Below are positions 52,144 through 60,555 of a DNA stretch of 64,000 bases, in pieces. The notes beneath the pieces were generated by a model. It had not been told where the DNA came from. It saw only the letters and a list, made by a program, of their open reading frames with translations, and did not search any database. The DNA is from Bacillota bacterium (lineage in GTDB: Bacteria; Bacillota; Clostridia; Acetivibrionales; DTU013), in contig JAEZMD010000001.1 in the NCBI GenBank assembly GCA_023435745.1, positions 1 through 64,000 on the forward strand, given 5' to 3'. Position 1 is the first letter of the stretch; each line of letters begins with the position of its first letter. Made by a program: the position numbers and the translations under genes.

Positions 52144-54126
52144 ATGACAAAAGAAAAGAAACCTGTAGTGTACGGAAATGAAAGCATTTCTTCTTTAAAG
52201 GGGGCCGACAGGGTTCGGCTGAGGCCGGGTGTTATTTTCGGTTCGGACGGCATCGAGGGCTGCCAGCATTCTTTTTTCGAAATTCTATCCAATTCAATAG
52301 ACGAAGCGCGTGAAGGCTTTGGTGATAAAATTGAAGTTATACGCCATACGGACCGTTCCATCACTGTCAGGGATTATGGACGCGGTATTCCCGTGGACTT
52401 TAATACGAAGGAAGACCGATATAATTGGGAATTGGTGTTTTGTGAGCTGTATGCCGGCGGCAAATATCAGAACAATTCGGGAGAGAACTATGAATTCAGC
52501 CTTGGACTGAACGGACTTGGCAGCTGTGCGACGCAGTACAGCTCTGAATATATGGACGTTACAGTGTTCAGGGACGGCTACAGATACGACCTTCATTTTG
52601 AAAAGGGTGAAAATGTCGGCGGTCTGATCAAGGAAAAGTTTAAGTACCAGAGTACCGGCACTATCCAAAGATGGAAGCCTGATCTGGAAGTGTTTACGGA
52701 AACAAATATTCCTCTGGAATATTTCACCACTGTTCTGAAGAAACAGGCGGTTGTTAATGCAGGACTTCAATTCATTCTGACGGATGAGGCCACAGGTGAA
52801 ACCTTTGAATTCTGCTATGAGAACGGTATTGTGGATTATATTGCCGAAGTCAGCGGTGAAAAAGGCTTTACCGGCACACAATTTTTTGAATCCTCCGCCA
52901 AAGGCAGAGATCGTGATGACAAACCGGAGTACAGGGTCAAGATGCAGGTTGCCTTCTGTTTTAACAATGAGATCAATCTCCTTGAGTATTATCACAATTC
53001 TAGTTTTCTCGAGTACGGCGGTTCTCCGGATCGCGCGGTCAAGGCGGCCTTTGTCAATGAGATAGACAAGTGCATCAAAAACAAGGGCAAGTATAATAAG
53101 GATGAGGCAAAGATCACGTTTGCCGATATCCAGGACAGCCTTGTGCTGGTGACAAACTCGTTTTCCACGATTACCAGCTACGAAAACCAGACTAAGAAGT
53201 CAATTACCAATAAATTTATTCAAGAAGCAATGACTGATTTCCTCAGACAACAGTTGGAAATCTATCTGATTGAAAACAAGATCGAAAGCGATAAAATTGT
53301 CGAGCAAATACTTGTCAACAAGCGAAGCCGTGAAACTGCCGAGAGAACAAGGATCAATATTAAGAAAAAGCTTGGCGGAACCATTGACATGGCAAACAGG
53401 GTCAAAAAGTTTGTGGACTGCCGGACGAAGGATGTTAATAAGCGTGAGATCTACATCGTGGAGGGCGACTCGGCGCTTGGCTCGTGTAAAATGGGCAGGG
53501 ACGCAGAATTTCAGGCGATCATGCCGGTCAGAGGGAAGATTCTGAATTGCCTTAAGGCTGAGTACGACAGTATTTTTAAAAATGAAATTATTGTGGATCT
53601 TCTGAAAGTATTGGGGTGCGGTGTTGAAATCAAATCGAAGCATAATAAAGACCTGAACACCTTTGATCTAAGCAATCTTCGATGGCACAAGATCATTATA
53701 TGTACGGATGCCGATGTGGACGGATTCCAGATCAGAACGCTGATTTTGGCGATGCTGTACAGACTTGTGCCAACGCTCATTCAGGAGGGGAAAGTCTTTA
53801 TCGCGGAGTCGCCTCTGTTTGAGATTACCAGCAAGGGCAAGACCTATTTTGCCTACACGGAAAAGGAAAAGACTGAGATACTTGCGAAGCTGGGCGAAAA
53901 CAAATACACAATCCAGCGCTCCAAAGGACTTGGTGAGAATGAGCCGGAAATGATGTGGCTGACTACCATGAATCCTGAAACGCGTAGATTGATCAATGTA
54001 GTGCCGGACGATATTGAAAAAACCGAACTGATGTTTGACCTGCTGCTGGGGGATAACCTGCAGGGCAGAAAAAGCTACATCGAAGAAAACGGAACGCTTT
54101 ATATGGACATGATCGACGTCAGCTGA
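52144..54126 (+). CDS. Type II topoisomerase subunit B, divergent ParE/GyrB-like
   Basis: A 660-residue ATPase subunit. GHKL motifs: EILSNSIDEA, VRDYGRGIPVD and GLNGLGSCATQYSS; transducer with the conserved Lys region QTKKSI; TOPRIM domain with EGDSALGSCKMGRD (usual EGDSAGG) and CTDADVDGFQIRTL. It is clearly diverged from housekeeping GyrB and pairs with the subunit A gene 22 bases downstream. The pair probably decatenates chromosomes. ATG 52144 follows GGGAGATGG; an earlier frame start has none. Confidence 0.88.
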   Translation: MTKEKKPVVYGNESISSLKGADRVRLRPGVIFGSDGIEGCQHSFFEILSNSIDEAREGFGDKIEVIRHTDRSITVRDYGRGIPVDFNTKEDRYNWELVFCELYAGGKYQNNSGENYEFSLGLNGLGSCATQYSSEYMDVTVFRDGYRYDLHFEKGENVGGLIKEKFKYQSTGTIQRWKPDLEVFTETNIPLEYFTTVLKKQAVVNAGLQFILTDEATGETFEFCYENGIVDYIAEVSGEKGFTGTQFFESSAKGRDRDDKPEYRVKMQVAFCFNNEINLLEYYHNSSFLEYGGSPDRAVKAAFVNEIDKCIKNKGKYNKDEAKITFADIQDSLVLVTNSFSTITSYENQTKKSITNKFIQEAMTDFLRQQLEIYLIENKIESDKIVEQILVNKRSRETAERTRINIKKKLGGTIDMANRVKKFVDCRTKDVNKREIYIVEGDSALGSCKMGRDAEFQAIMPVRGKILNCLKAEYDSIFKNEIIVDLLKVLGCGVEIKSKHNKDLNTFDLSNLRWHKIIICTDADVDGFQIRTLILAMLYRLVPTLIQEGKVFIAESPLFEITSKGKTYFAYTEKEKTEILAKLGENKYTIQRSKGLGENEPEMMWLTTMNPETRRLINVVPDDIEKTELMFDLLLGDNLQGRKSYIEENGTLYMDMIDVS

Positions 54127-54148
54127 CGGCGATATCGGAGGAACGATT

Positions 54149-56338
54149 ATGGCGGATAAAAATTTGGTGAAACAGAAAATACCGGATACGCTGGTGGAGA
54201 ATTACATGCCATATGCGATGAGCGTTATTGTGTCGCGCGCCATTCCGGAGATCGACGGCTTCAAGCCATCGCACAGGAAGCTGTTATATACGATGTACAA
54301 GATGGGGCTGCTGACCGGCAACAGGACGAAATCAGCAAATGTGGTAGGTCAGACTATGAAGCTGAATCCACATGGTGACATGGCCATATATGAGACGATG
54401 GTCAGGCTTACAAGAGGGAACGGTGCTTTACTTCATGCTTACGTCGATTCAAAGGGCAACATGGGGCGGCAATACTCCAGGGACATGCGCTTTGCTGCGT
54501 CTCGTTATACAGAGGTTAAGCTGGAGAAAATCTGTGAGGAGCTATTCCGTGATTTAGAAAAAAATACAGTGGACTTTATGGATAACTATGACGGAACGTT
54601 AAAGGAGCCCACACTTCTTCCGGCAACCTTTCCAAGTGTTCTGGTCAATGCGAATCAAGGCATCGCAGTAGGTATGGCAAGCAATCTGTGCAGCTTCAAC
54701 CTTAAGGAGATATGCGAGGCGGCAGTTGCATATATCATGGATGAAAACGTAGATTTTATTCAGTACATAAAAGGTCCTGATTTCTCAACGGGAGGCTACC
54801 TGATCTATAATGAAAACGATATGCGGGAAATCTATGAAACAGGTAGGGGCGGCTTCAAGGTAAGGGCAAAATACAATTACGACAAGCAAAACAGCTGCAT
54901 TGAGATCGTAGAGATCCCCTATACAACAACGTCTGAAGCTATTATTGATTCGATTATTGAACTTGTGAAGAATGGAAAAATTAAGGATATTCTTGATGTT
55001 AGAGATGAAACAGATCTGGATGGGCTCAAAATAACGTTAGATATAAGGAAAAGTGCTGATCCCGATTCGATTATGAATAAATTGTTCAAGCTGACAGCGC
55101 TGCAGGACACATTCAGCTGCAATTTCAACATCCTTGTATCGGGTGCTCCGAAAGTAATGGGGATACGGACAATCCTGAAGGAATGGCTGGCTTTCCGGAT
55201 TGGCTGCATCAAAAGACAAACGCAGTTTGACATTGACAAAAAAGAAGAAAAGCTCCACCTGCTGCTTGGCTTACGCAAGATTCTTCTAGACATTGACAAG
55301 GCAATAGCGATTATCAGAAATTCACACAATGATGCACAGGTTATTCCTAACCTGATGGAGGGCTTTGACATTGACAGGGTGCAGGCTGAATTCATAGCTG
55401 AGATCAAGCTTCGCAACCTGAACAGGGAGTATATATTGAACCGGGTGGGTGAAGTAGATTCTCTGAAAAAGGAAATCGCCGACCTTAAGGATATATGTAA
55501 AAATGAAGACAGGATCAGAAAAATTATTGTTAAGCAGCTAAATGAGGTCGCAAAAAAATACGGCCAGCCAAGGAAAACAGAAATTATCCAGGAAACGCAT
55601 CTGGAAGAAATCACGGAAGAACATATGATAGAGGACTACAATCTGAAACTCTTTTTAACTGAGCAGAATTATCTTAAGAAGATCCCGCTTGTTTCACTGC
55701 GTGCTAATCCTGAGCATAAGCTCAAAGAGGACGACCGTATCATACAGGAGGTTGAAACACGCAACAAAGCGGAGCTGCTGCTGTTCTCCGACAGACAGAC
55801 GGTCTACAAGCTGCGCATATACGATATTCCGGATTGTAAAGCAAGTACCCTAGGAGAATATCTAACGAATTTGCTCCAATTGGACGAGGGAGAAAGAATA
55901 ATCTACATCATTTCGACAGACAATTACGCGGGATGGGTGCTTTTCTCGTTCGAAAACGGCAAGAGCGCAAAGATTGAAATGAGCAGCTATGCGACTAAGA
56001 CAAACAGAAAAAAATTAGCAAATGCCTATTCTGACACCTCTGCGTTGATAGATATAAGATATCTTGAGTCGGATATGGATTTGGTTGCCTTTAGCAATAT
56101 CAACAAGGTACTGATATTTAATACAGGCAATATAAATCCGAAAACCACCCGCAACTCACAGGGGGTTCAGGTGATGAAGGAGAAGAAGGGAAGCAGGATG
56201 TGTTATGTAAAGACAATCGAAGAGTCAGGCATCAAGAACCCGGATTATTACCGGACCAGAAGCATTCCTGCGGTGGGCTGCTATTTCAGGGAAGAAGATG
56301 CAGAGGATAAACAGCTCACGATACCGCTTGATGAGTAA
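54149..56338 (+). CDS. Type II topoisomerase subunit A, divergent ParC/GyrA-like
   Basis: A 729-residue breakage-reunion subunit. The catalytic Tyr is in MRFAASRYTEVKL (about 118), preceded by the winged-helix part DGFKPSHRKLLYTM and NPHGDMAIYETMVRL. The positions that match GyrA Ser83 and Asp87 are Met and Glu. Coiled coils fill about 375-470 and a reduced beta-pinwheel lies after 500. ATG follows CGGAGGAACGATT. With the preceding subunit B it forms one enzyme that passes DNA duplexes through one another. Confidence 0.9.
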   Translation: MADKNLVKQKIPDTLVENYMPYAMSVIVSRAIPEIDGFKPSHRKLLYTMYKMGLLTGNRTKSANVVGQTMKLNPHGDMAIYETMVRLTRGNGALLHAYVDSKGNMGRQYSRDMRFAASRYTEVKLEKICEELFRDLEKNTVDFMDNYDGTLKEPTLLPATFPSVLVNANQGIAVGMASNLCSFNLKEICEAAVAYIMDENVDFIQYIKGPDFSTGGYLIYNENDMREIYETGRGGFKVRAKYNYDKQNSCIEIVEIPYTTTSEAIIDSIIELVKNGKIKDILDVRDETDLDGLKITLDIRKSADPDSIMNKLFKLTALQDTFSCNFNILVSGAPKVMGIRTILKEWLAFRIGCIKRQTQFDIDKKEEKLHLLLGLRKILLDIDKAIAIIRNSHNDAQVIPNLMEGFDIDRVQAEFIAEIKLRNLNREYILNRVGEVDSLKKEIADLKDICKNEDRIRKIIVKQLNEVAKKYGQPRKTEIIQETHLEEITEEHMIEDYNLKLFLTEQNYLKKIPLVSLRANPEHKLKEDDRIIQEVETRNKAELLLFSDRQTVYKLRIYDIPDCKASTLGEYLTNLLQLDEGERIIYIISTDNYAGWVLFSFENGKSAKIEMSSYATKTNRKKLANAYSDTSALIDIRYLESDMDLVAFSNINKVLIFNTGNINPKTTRNSQGVQVMKEKKGSRMCYVKTIEESGIKNPDYYRTRSIPAVGCYFREEDAEDKQLTIPLDE

Positions 56339-56381
56339 GCGTCAGTTTACATGAGATAATAATAAGCGAGAGGTATATTTT

Positions 56382-57116
56382 TTGGATATTGAAAAATCAG
56401 TCAAAGGTAAAAGAGTCAGGCTGGCCATCTATATTGTTCTGATATTTGCATTTATTAGTGTTATTGCTTATGTTGGGATCAGGTTCGGTCCTCAGATTAC
56501 TGAGCTGGCAAAAAAACCGGAAGGCCTCGCCAGACTACTGAATTCGTACGGCTGGAAAGGTGTGCTTGTGTTTATCGGAATTCAGATTCTGCAGGTGGTT
56601 GTTGCTGCTATACCCGGAGAATTTGTACAGATAGCAGGCGGATATATATATGGGACATGGTTAGGAACTCTGTACTCGTTAACTGGGATTGTACTCGGCT
56701 CGGTACTGGTCTTTTTTATAGCACGTTTTCTGGGGTATCCGGTAGTTAGATTGTTTGTTTCTTCAAAACAAATGGAAAAATACAACTTCATGATAAATAA
56801 TAAAAAAACTGATGCTGCGATGTTTGTATTATTTCTAATCCCGGGGATACCCAAGGATGTACTGACCTATATAGCGGGAATTACACCGGTCAAGCCTTTG
56901 AAGTTTTTTGCCATTATCACGATTGGCAGGCTTCCGGCACTGCTCGCTTCCTCTTACATAGGCAGCAGCACAGAAAAAGGCAATTATGTTATAGTAATTC
57001 TACTTTCCGTGGCTGCAATCATTCTGTTCGCTGCTGGAATTCTTCTAAAGGACAGGATTATTAATATAGTCCATAAAATAACCGGAAGCGATAGTGAACC
57101 GGATCAGCATCAATAA
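56382..57116 (+). CDS. TVP38/TMEM64-family membrane protein (VTT domain)
   Basis: A 244-residue protein with about six helices and the VTT/SNARE-associated domain: AIPGEFVQIAGGYIYGTWLGT (shown in part, about 72-92), GSVLVFFIARFLG and FLIPGIPKDVLTYIAG. The family is linked to lipid scrambling or transport across membranes. The start is TTG 56382 after GCGAGAGG. It follows the topoisomerase genes by 43 bases. Confidence 0.87.
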   Translation: MDIEKSVKGKRVRLAIYIVLIFAFISVIAYVGIRFGPQITELAKKPEGLARLLNSYGWKGVLVFIGIQILQVVVAAIPGEFVQIAGGYIYGTWLGTLYSLTGIVLGSVLVFFIARFLGYPVVRLFVSSKQMEKYNFMINNKKTDAAMFVLFLIPGIPKDVLTYIAGITPVKPLKFFAIITIGRLPALLASSYIGSSTEKGNYVIVILLSVAAIILFAAGILLKDRIINIVHKITGSDSEPDQHQ

Positions 57117-57160
57117 ATGTCCACGCGGCAATAGATGTTCACACAGCAATAAATATTTAT

Positions 57161-57400
57161 GTGGATATTAACCTGGAATTATTCAAGGTCTTCTGCTATG
57201 TAGTTAGACCGGAAAGTATATCAAAAGCCTCACAGGAGCCTTTTATTTCCAGCCCGCCGTAAGCCAGTCCATAAAACAACTTGAGATAAAACTCGTAGGT
57301 CAGATCTTCATCAGGACTCCGAAGGGAATAACTCTTACACCTGAAGGTGAGGTTCTGTATAAATACATTGAACAAGGCTATACCATGATTAGTAACTATT
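57161..57400 (+). pseudogene. LysR-family regulator, N-terminal remnant with a frameshift
   Basis: From GTG 57161 the frame gives MDINLELFKVFCYVVRPESI, SKASQEPFIS, the start of a LysR helix-turn-helix. A one-base loss near 57249 moves the frame; after it AVSQSIKQLEIKLVGQIFIR and TPKGITLTPEGEVLYKYIEQ can be read. The effector domain is missing. A stop-laden tail follows to about 57590. Confidence 0.85.
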
Positions 57401-57599
57401 GCACAGCTATTTGCAGAAGCTGTTCTCAGGATTCACAACAACATTTCCATAAGCCCCTTGTTTAATGCACTGCCGGAAAAATTAATGCAATTGTCAGAAT
57501 GACATATCAAAACAAGGTTACTGCAGCCTTGTAAAAATTAATCGGGTTAATAGTAAGTCATAGAAAAAAATGAGTAAAAATTGCGAATGTGTTCAACTT

Positions 57600-57732
57600 T
57601 TGTGGGCAAATCCATATGAAATCTGATCACAAACGAAAATTTTGCTCATATCCATATAAAAACCTGAACACAAACGAATATCTTGCACACCTCCATTGTG
57701 AAACCTAAACACAAACGAATATCTTGCACATT
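57600..57732 (+). repeat. 41-bp tandem repeats upstream of the nuclease-like gene
   Basis: CACAAACGAA begins at 57628, 57669 and 57710, exactly 41 bases apart. Each is followed by a related stretch (ATATCTTGCACA or AATTTTGCTCAT, then CC...AACCT). A partial unit lies before, from about 57600. The repeats end about 45 bases before the -35 box of the nuclease gene. Confidence 0.75.
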
Positions 57733-57776
57733 TTCGCCCTAATTGTTGGAGAATAATACAAATAAAAAGGAAATAT

Positions 57777-57805
57777 TGGAAATATTGGATATCCTGTTGT
57801 ATAAT
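57777..57805 (+). promoter_or_regulatory. Leaderless-type promoter of the second nuclease-like gene
   Basis: TTGGAA (57777-57782), 17 bases, TATAAT (57800-57805), then 6 bases to ATG 57812. The same distances occur at the paralog at 21573. No ribosome binding site is present. Confidence 0.65.
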
Positions 57806-57811
57806 TCTTAT

Positions 57812-58675
57812 ATGAAAAAATATTTGAGTCATTTTTCGGCTGCTGCCGTTTGGAACATCCCATATAGTGAAGTCATACTTGGACCTGAGATAGCTGAAAC
57901 AAACCCAGTCGATTTTACAGTTTCCGAATACAGCGAGAGAACTCAAAAAAAAGGCCATATCATCCACTTGTGCAGGGTTCCTCTGCCGACCGGCTCGGTT
58001 ATACTGAAAAGCGGTAAAATGATTGTATCACCCGAATTGCTGTTCCTTCAACTGGCGAGCAAATTAGAAATTCATCGGCTTATATTGCTCGGATTACAGC
58101 TTTGTTCTCATCCGCCGGGCAAACCTTCCAATGCAATTACGACAAAGCAAAAACTCAAAACTTTTCTTGGAAAAGTCTCTGGCTACCATGGACACAAAAA
58201 AGCCGTGCGAGCGGTAAAATATATAGAAGATGGTTCCGCATCCATTATGGAATCGATAGCATATATGATTCTGACACTGCCGAATGCCATGGGGGGCTAT
58301 GGACTTGGCGATGCCGTTTTCAACTATGAGATCAAGCTTAAAGACGAAGATGGTAAACGTCTTGGCCTAAAACGCTGCTTTGCAGATCTATACTATAAGC
58401 AAGCAAAGCTGGCCGTCGAATATGAGAGCTTCGCTTTTCACAATAGTCCATCTGAACAGGGTAAAGATATGAGGCGGGCGACAACCCTTAACAGACAGGG
58501 TGTTAAAGTAATGCGTTTGAGCACTATTCAGCTGTATAATAAGGACGCTTGCAGGGATTTTGCTATCAATCTCGCGTCTGGTCTTGGAAAACGTATGCAA
58601 ATCCGAACAAAAAAGTTCGGCGAGATGCATTTGCTCCTCCGGACATTGCTGCCAGCGGAAAACCTGTCTCCGTAA
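57812..58675 (+). CDS. AbiEi-like / DUF559-type putative nuclease, paralog of 20704-21573
   Basis: A 287-residue protein closely similar along its length to the product of 20704-21573: KKYLSHFSAAAVWNIPYSE at the start, IVSPELLFLQLASKLEIHRL, GSASIMESIAYMILTLP and CFADLYYKQAKLAVEYES, NSPSEQGKDM near the end. The conserved Glu of MESIAY, Asp of ADLYY and Glu of VEYES fit the metal-binding residues of DUF559/Vsr-like nucleases; the N-terminal part resembles AbiEi-type proteins. ATG 57812 is the codon at the predicted transcription start. Function unknown; defence or toxin-antitoxin links are inference. Confidence 0.65.
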   Translation: MKKYLSHFSAAAVWNIPYSEVILGPEIAETNPVDFTVSEYSERTQKKGHIIHLCRVPLPTGSVILKSGKMIVSPELLFLQLASKLEIHRLILLGLQLCSHPPGKPSNAITTKQKLKTFLGKVSGYHGHKKAVRAVKYIEDGSASIMESIAYMILTLPNAMGGYGLGDAVFNYEIKLKDEDGKRLGLKRCFADLYYKQAKLAVEYESFAFHNSPSEQGKDMRRATTLNRQGVKVMRLSTIQLYNKDACRDFAINLASGLGKRMQIRTKKFGEMHLLLRTLLPAENLSP

Positions 58676-58801
58676 CCAATGGCGGAGAACCTCGGTAAGG
58701 AGAACTCAATATAGTAGGGAAGGGAACAGGTAAATAAATTTTTTATTTACAGTTCGAACCAGTACCAATTTGTAAGGTTGAATTACTTCGTGTTATTTAT
58801 A

Positions 58802-60163
58802 CTAAATACTGCGATATCTGAAAAATTCGTCGTATAAAGCACATACGGCCTTGTTGCATTCGCTTGCTCTGACGCCGAAAATCATACTGACTTCGGATGG
58901 CCCCTGACTGATCATTTCCAGGTTAATCCCGGCAGCAGCCAATGATCCTGAAGCACGTGAAGTAATACCCCGCGTGTTGCGCATTCCTTCGCCAACGATC
59001 ATAACAAGCGCCAGATCTCTCACTACAGAGATATCATCTGTATGCAGTTCATTCTGTATCCGCTCAACGATCCTTTTTTCTTTATGCTCATCCAGAAAGC
59101 TCTGCTTTAAAATAATTGACAAGTTGTCGATTCCGGAAGGCATGTGATCAAATGGAATGTGCTCCTCTTCAAGTATTTGTAATATTCTACGGGCAAAACC
59201 GACTTCGCGGTTCATAAGGTATTTGCTGATGTAGATAAAGCAAAAGCCGGTATCGCCTGCGATTCCTACAACAGGCGATAAGATGCTGTGACGGTCCTTG
59301 ACAATTGTCGTCCCCGGAGAAGCAGGATTATTTGTGTTTTTTATGCATACAGGTATTCCCTTCTGGTAAACCGGCACCAGCGCTTCTTCGTGGAACACGC
59401 TGAAACCGGCGTAGGAAAGTTCTCGCATTTCTCTGTAAGTCAGCTCGTAAATAGGTTCAGGAGAGTTGATCAGATTTGGGTTGACCGAGTAGACATGGTC
59501 AACATCAGTAAAGTTTTCATATAGATCTGCATGAACTGCAGCAGCTACAATGGAACCGGTTATGTCAGAGCCGCCCCTGGGCAGTGTAACAATATCACCT
59601 TTTTCGGAATATCCAAAGAAACCGGGAAATATAGTAATCCCGCTATAATCAGCAAGGGCTTTCAGATTGTCATAGGATTGTGGAAGCACCTGAGCATTGC
59701 CGAATTCGTCACTGAGCAGTAAACCTGCATCTCCGGGGTTTACATAACGAGCATCTGTACCGATGCTTTGCAGATAAGCTGCAACAAGCCTTGCACAATT
59801 GTCCTCACCTGCAGCCTTCAGACTGTCCATATATTTTCCTTTGTCACTTTTATCCCCTTCAACTCTAGCTTTTAAATCATCGGCAATGGTCTGAACAATA
59901 CTACCGGTTACGTTAAGCTCGGCTGCTATATCTGCAAACCGATTAGTAACAGCCTCCAATTCACTTTGTGCGGAATCCTTTTCAAGACCTGCCTTTGCAC
60001 ATGCGATCAGCATATCGGTGACCTTGATATCCTCCTTATGCCGCTTGCCGGGCGCAGATACGACAGCTATTCTGCGCTCAGGATCGGATGTGATAATTGA
60101 ACAGACCTTTTTTATTTGATCGGCAGACGCCAGCGAAGTTCCTCCGAATTTTGAAACTTTCAT
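58802..60163 (-). CDS. Aspartate kinase, second type (AK III / YclM-like)
   Basis: A 453-residue aspartokinase of the longer class: KVSKFGGTSLASADQI at the start, LPRGGSDITGSIVAAAVHAD, YENFTDVDHVY, and two ACT domains after about 300 with GIAGDTGFCFIYIS and VGEGMRNTRGITSRA. It differs from the enzyme at 30307-31527 in length and sequence, so the two are probably fed back by different end products. ATG 60163 follows GGAGGTTTTATTG; it stands alone. Confidence 0.93.
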   Translation of the reverse strand: MKVSKFGGTSLASADQIKKVCSIITSDPERRIAVVSAPGKRHKEDIKVTDMLIACAKAGLEKDSAQSELEAVTNRFADIAAELNVTGSIVQTIADDLKARVEGDKSDKGKYMDSLKAAGEDNCARLVAAYLQSIGTDARYVNPGDAGLLLSDEFGNAQVLPQSYDNLKALADYSGITIFPGFFGYSEKGDIVTLPRGGSDITGSIVAAAVHADLYENFTDVDHVYSVNPNLINSPEPIYELTYREMRELSYAGFSVFHEEALVPVYQKGIPVCIKNTNNPASPGTTIVKDRHSILSPVVGIAGDTGFCFIYISKYLMNREVGFARRILQILEEEHIPFDHMPSGIDNLSIILKQSFLDEHKEKRIVERIQNELHTDDISVVRDLALVMIVGEGMRNTRGITSRASGSLAAAGINLEMISQGPSEVSMIFGVRASECNKAVCALYDEFFRYRSI

Positions 60164-60238
60164 CAATAAAACCTCCACGAACCAATATATTTCATCCTAT
60201 TATCACATCACCAAAACAGGTCTGTCAATAAAAAAAAT

Positions 60239-60413
60239 GGGGGGACGTTTCTCAACTATCAAAAATGGGGGGACGTTTCTCAACTATCAAAGTGGACATT
60301 AACAAAAGCAAAAGCAAGAATTAGCGGCTTTAGTTGAGAAACGTCCCCCAAAAGTCCAAAGTCCCTCCCCAAAAGTTTTTCGCCCAAAAAATTCAGCGAA
60401 GAAACGTCCCCTC
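60239..60413. repeat. Array of four GGGGACGTTTCTC copies before uvrB
   Basis: Two direct copies with a 28-base period (60241-60260 and 60269-60288, GGGGACGTTTCTCAACTATC) face two inverted copies (60333-60350 GTTGAGAAACGTCCCCCA and 60398-60411 GAAGAAACGTCCCC). The right end touches the LexA-box promoter of uvrB. No coding sequence lies in 60164-60555. Confidence 0.8.
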
Positions 60414-60418
60414 GTTTT

Positions 60419-60457
60419 AGAACATCTGTTTGCATTCATATAAACATATGTTATAAT
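60419..60457 (+). promoter_or_regulatory. uvrB promoter with LexA-box-like sites
   Basis: TTGCAT (60430-60435), 16 bases, TATAAT (60452-60457). AGAACATCTGTTTG (60419-60432) overlaps the -35 and TAAACATATGTTAT (60441-60454) overlaps the -10; both resemble the Gram-positive LexA site CGAACNNNNGTTCG. Repression until DNA damage is the expected behaviour. Confidence 0.7.
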
Positions 60458-60555
60458 TGTAAAGCTGGGTTTTATACTGTGTAATATTGTAATGGACAAG
60501 GCTGAATGAGCTATTATAAAATAGAGTATTGTGCAGCGTACCATACGGAGGAGTT

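Noticed and set aside
57600..57732. Possible CRISPR array
   Set aside because: The 41-base units repeat over most of their length, have no unique spacers, number only three to four, and no cas genes are near.
58730..58750. Terminator after the second nuclease-like gene
   Set aside because: GTAAATAAA/TTATTTAC forms only a weak AT stem without a T-run; not strong enough to list.
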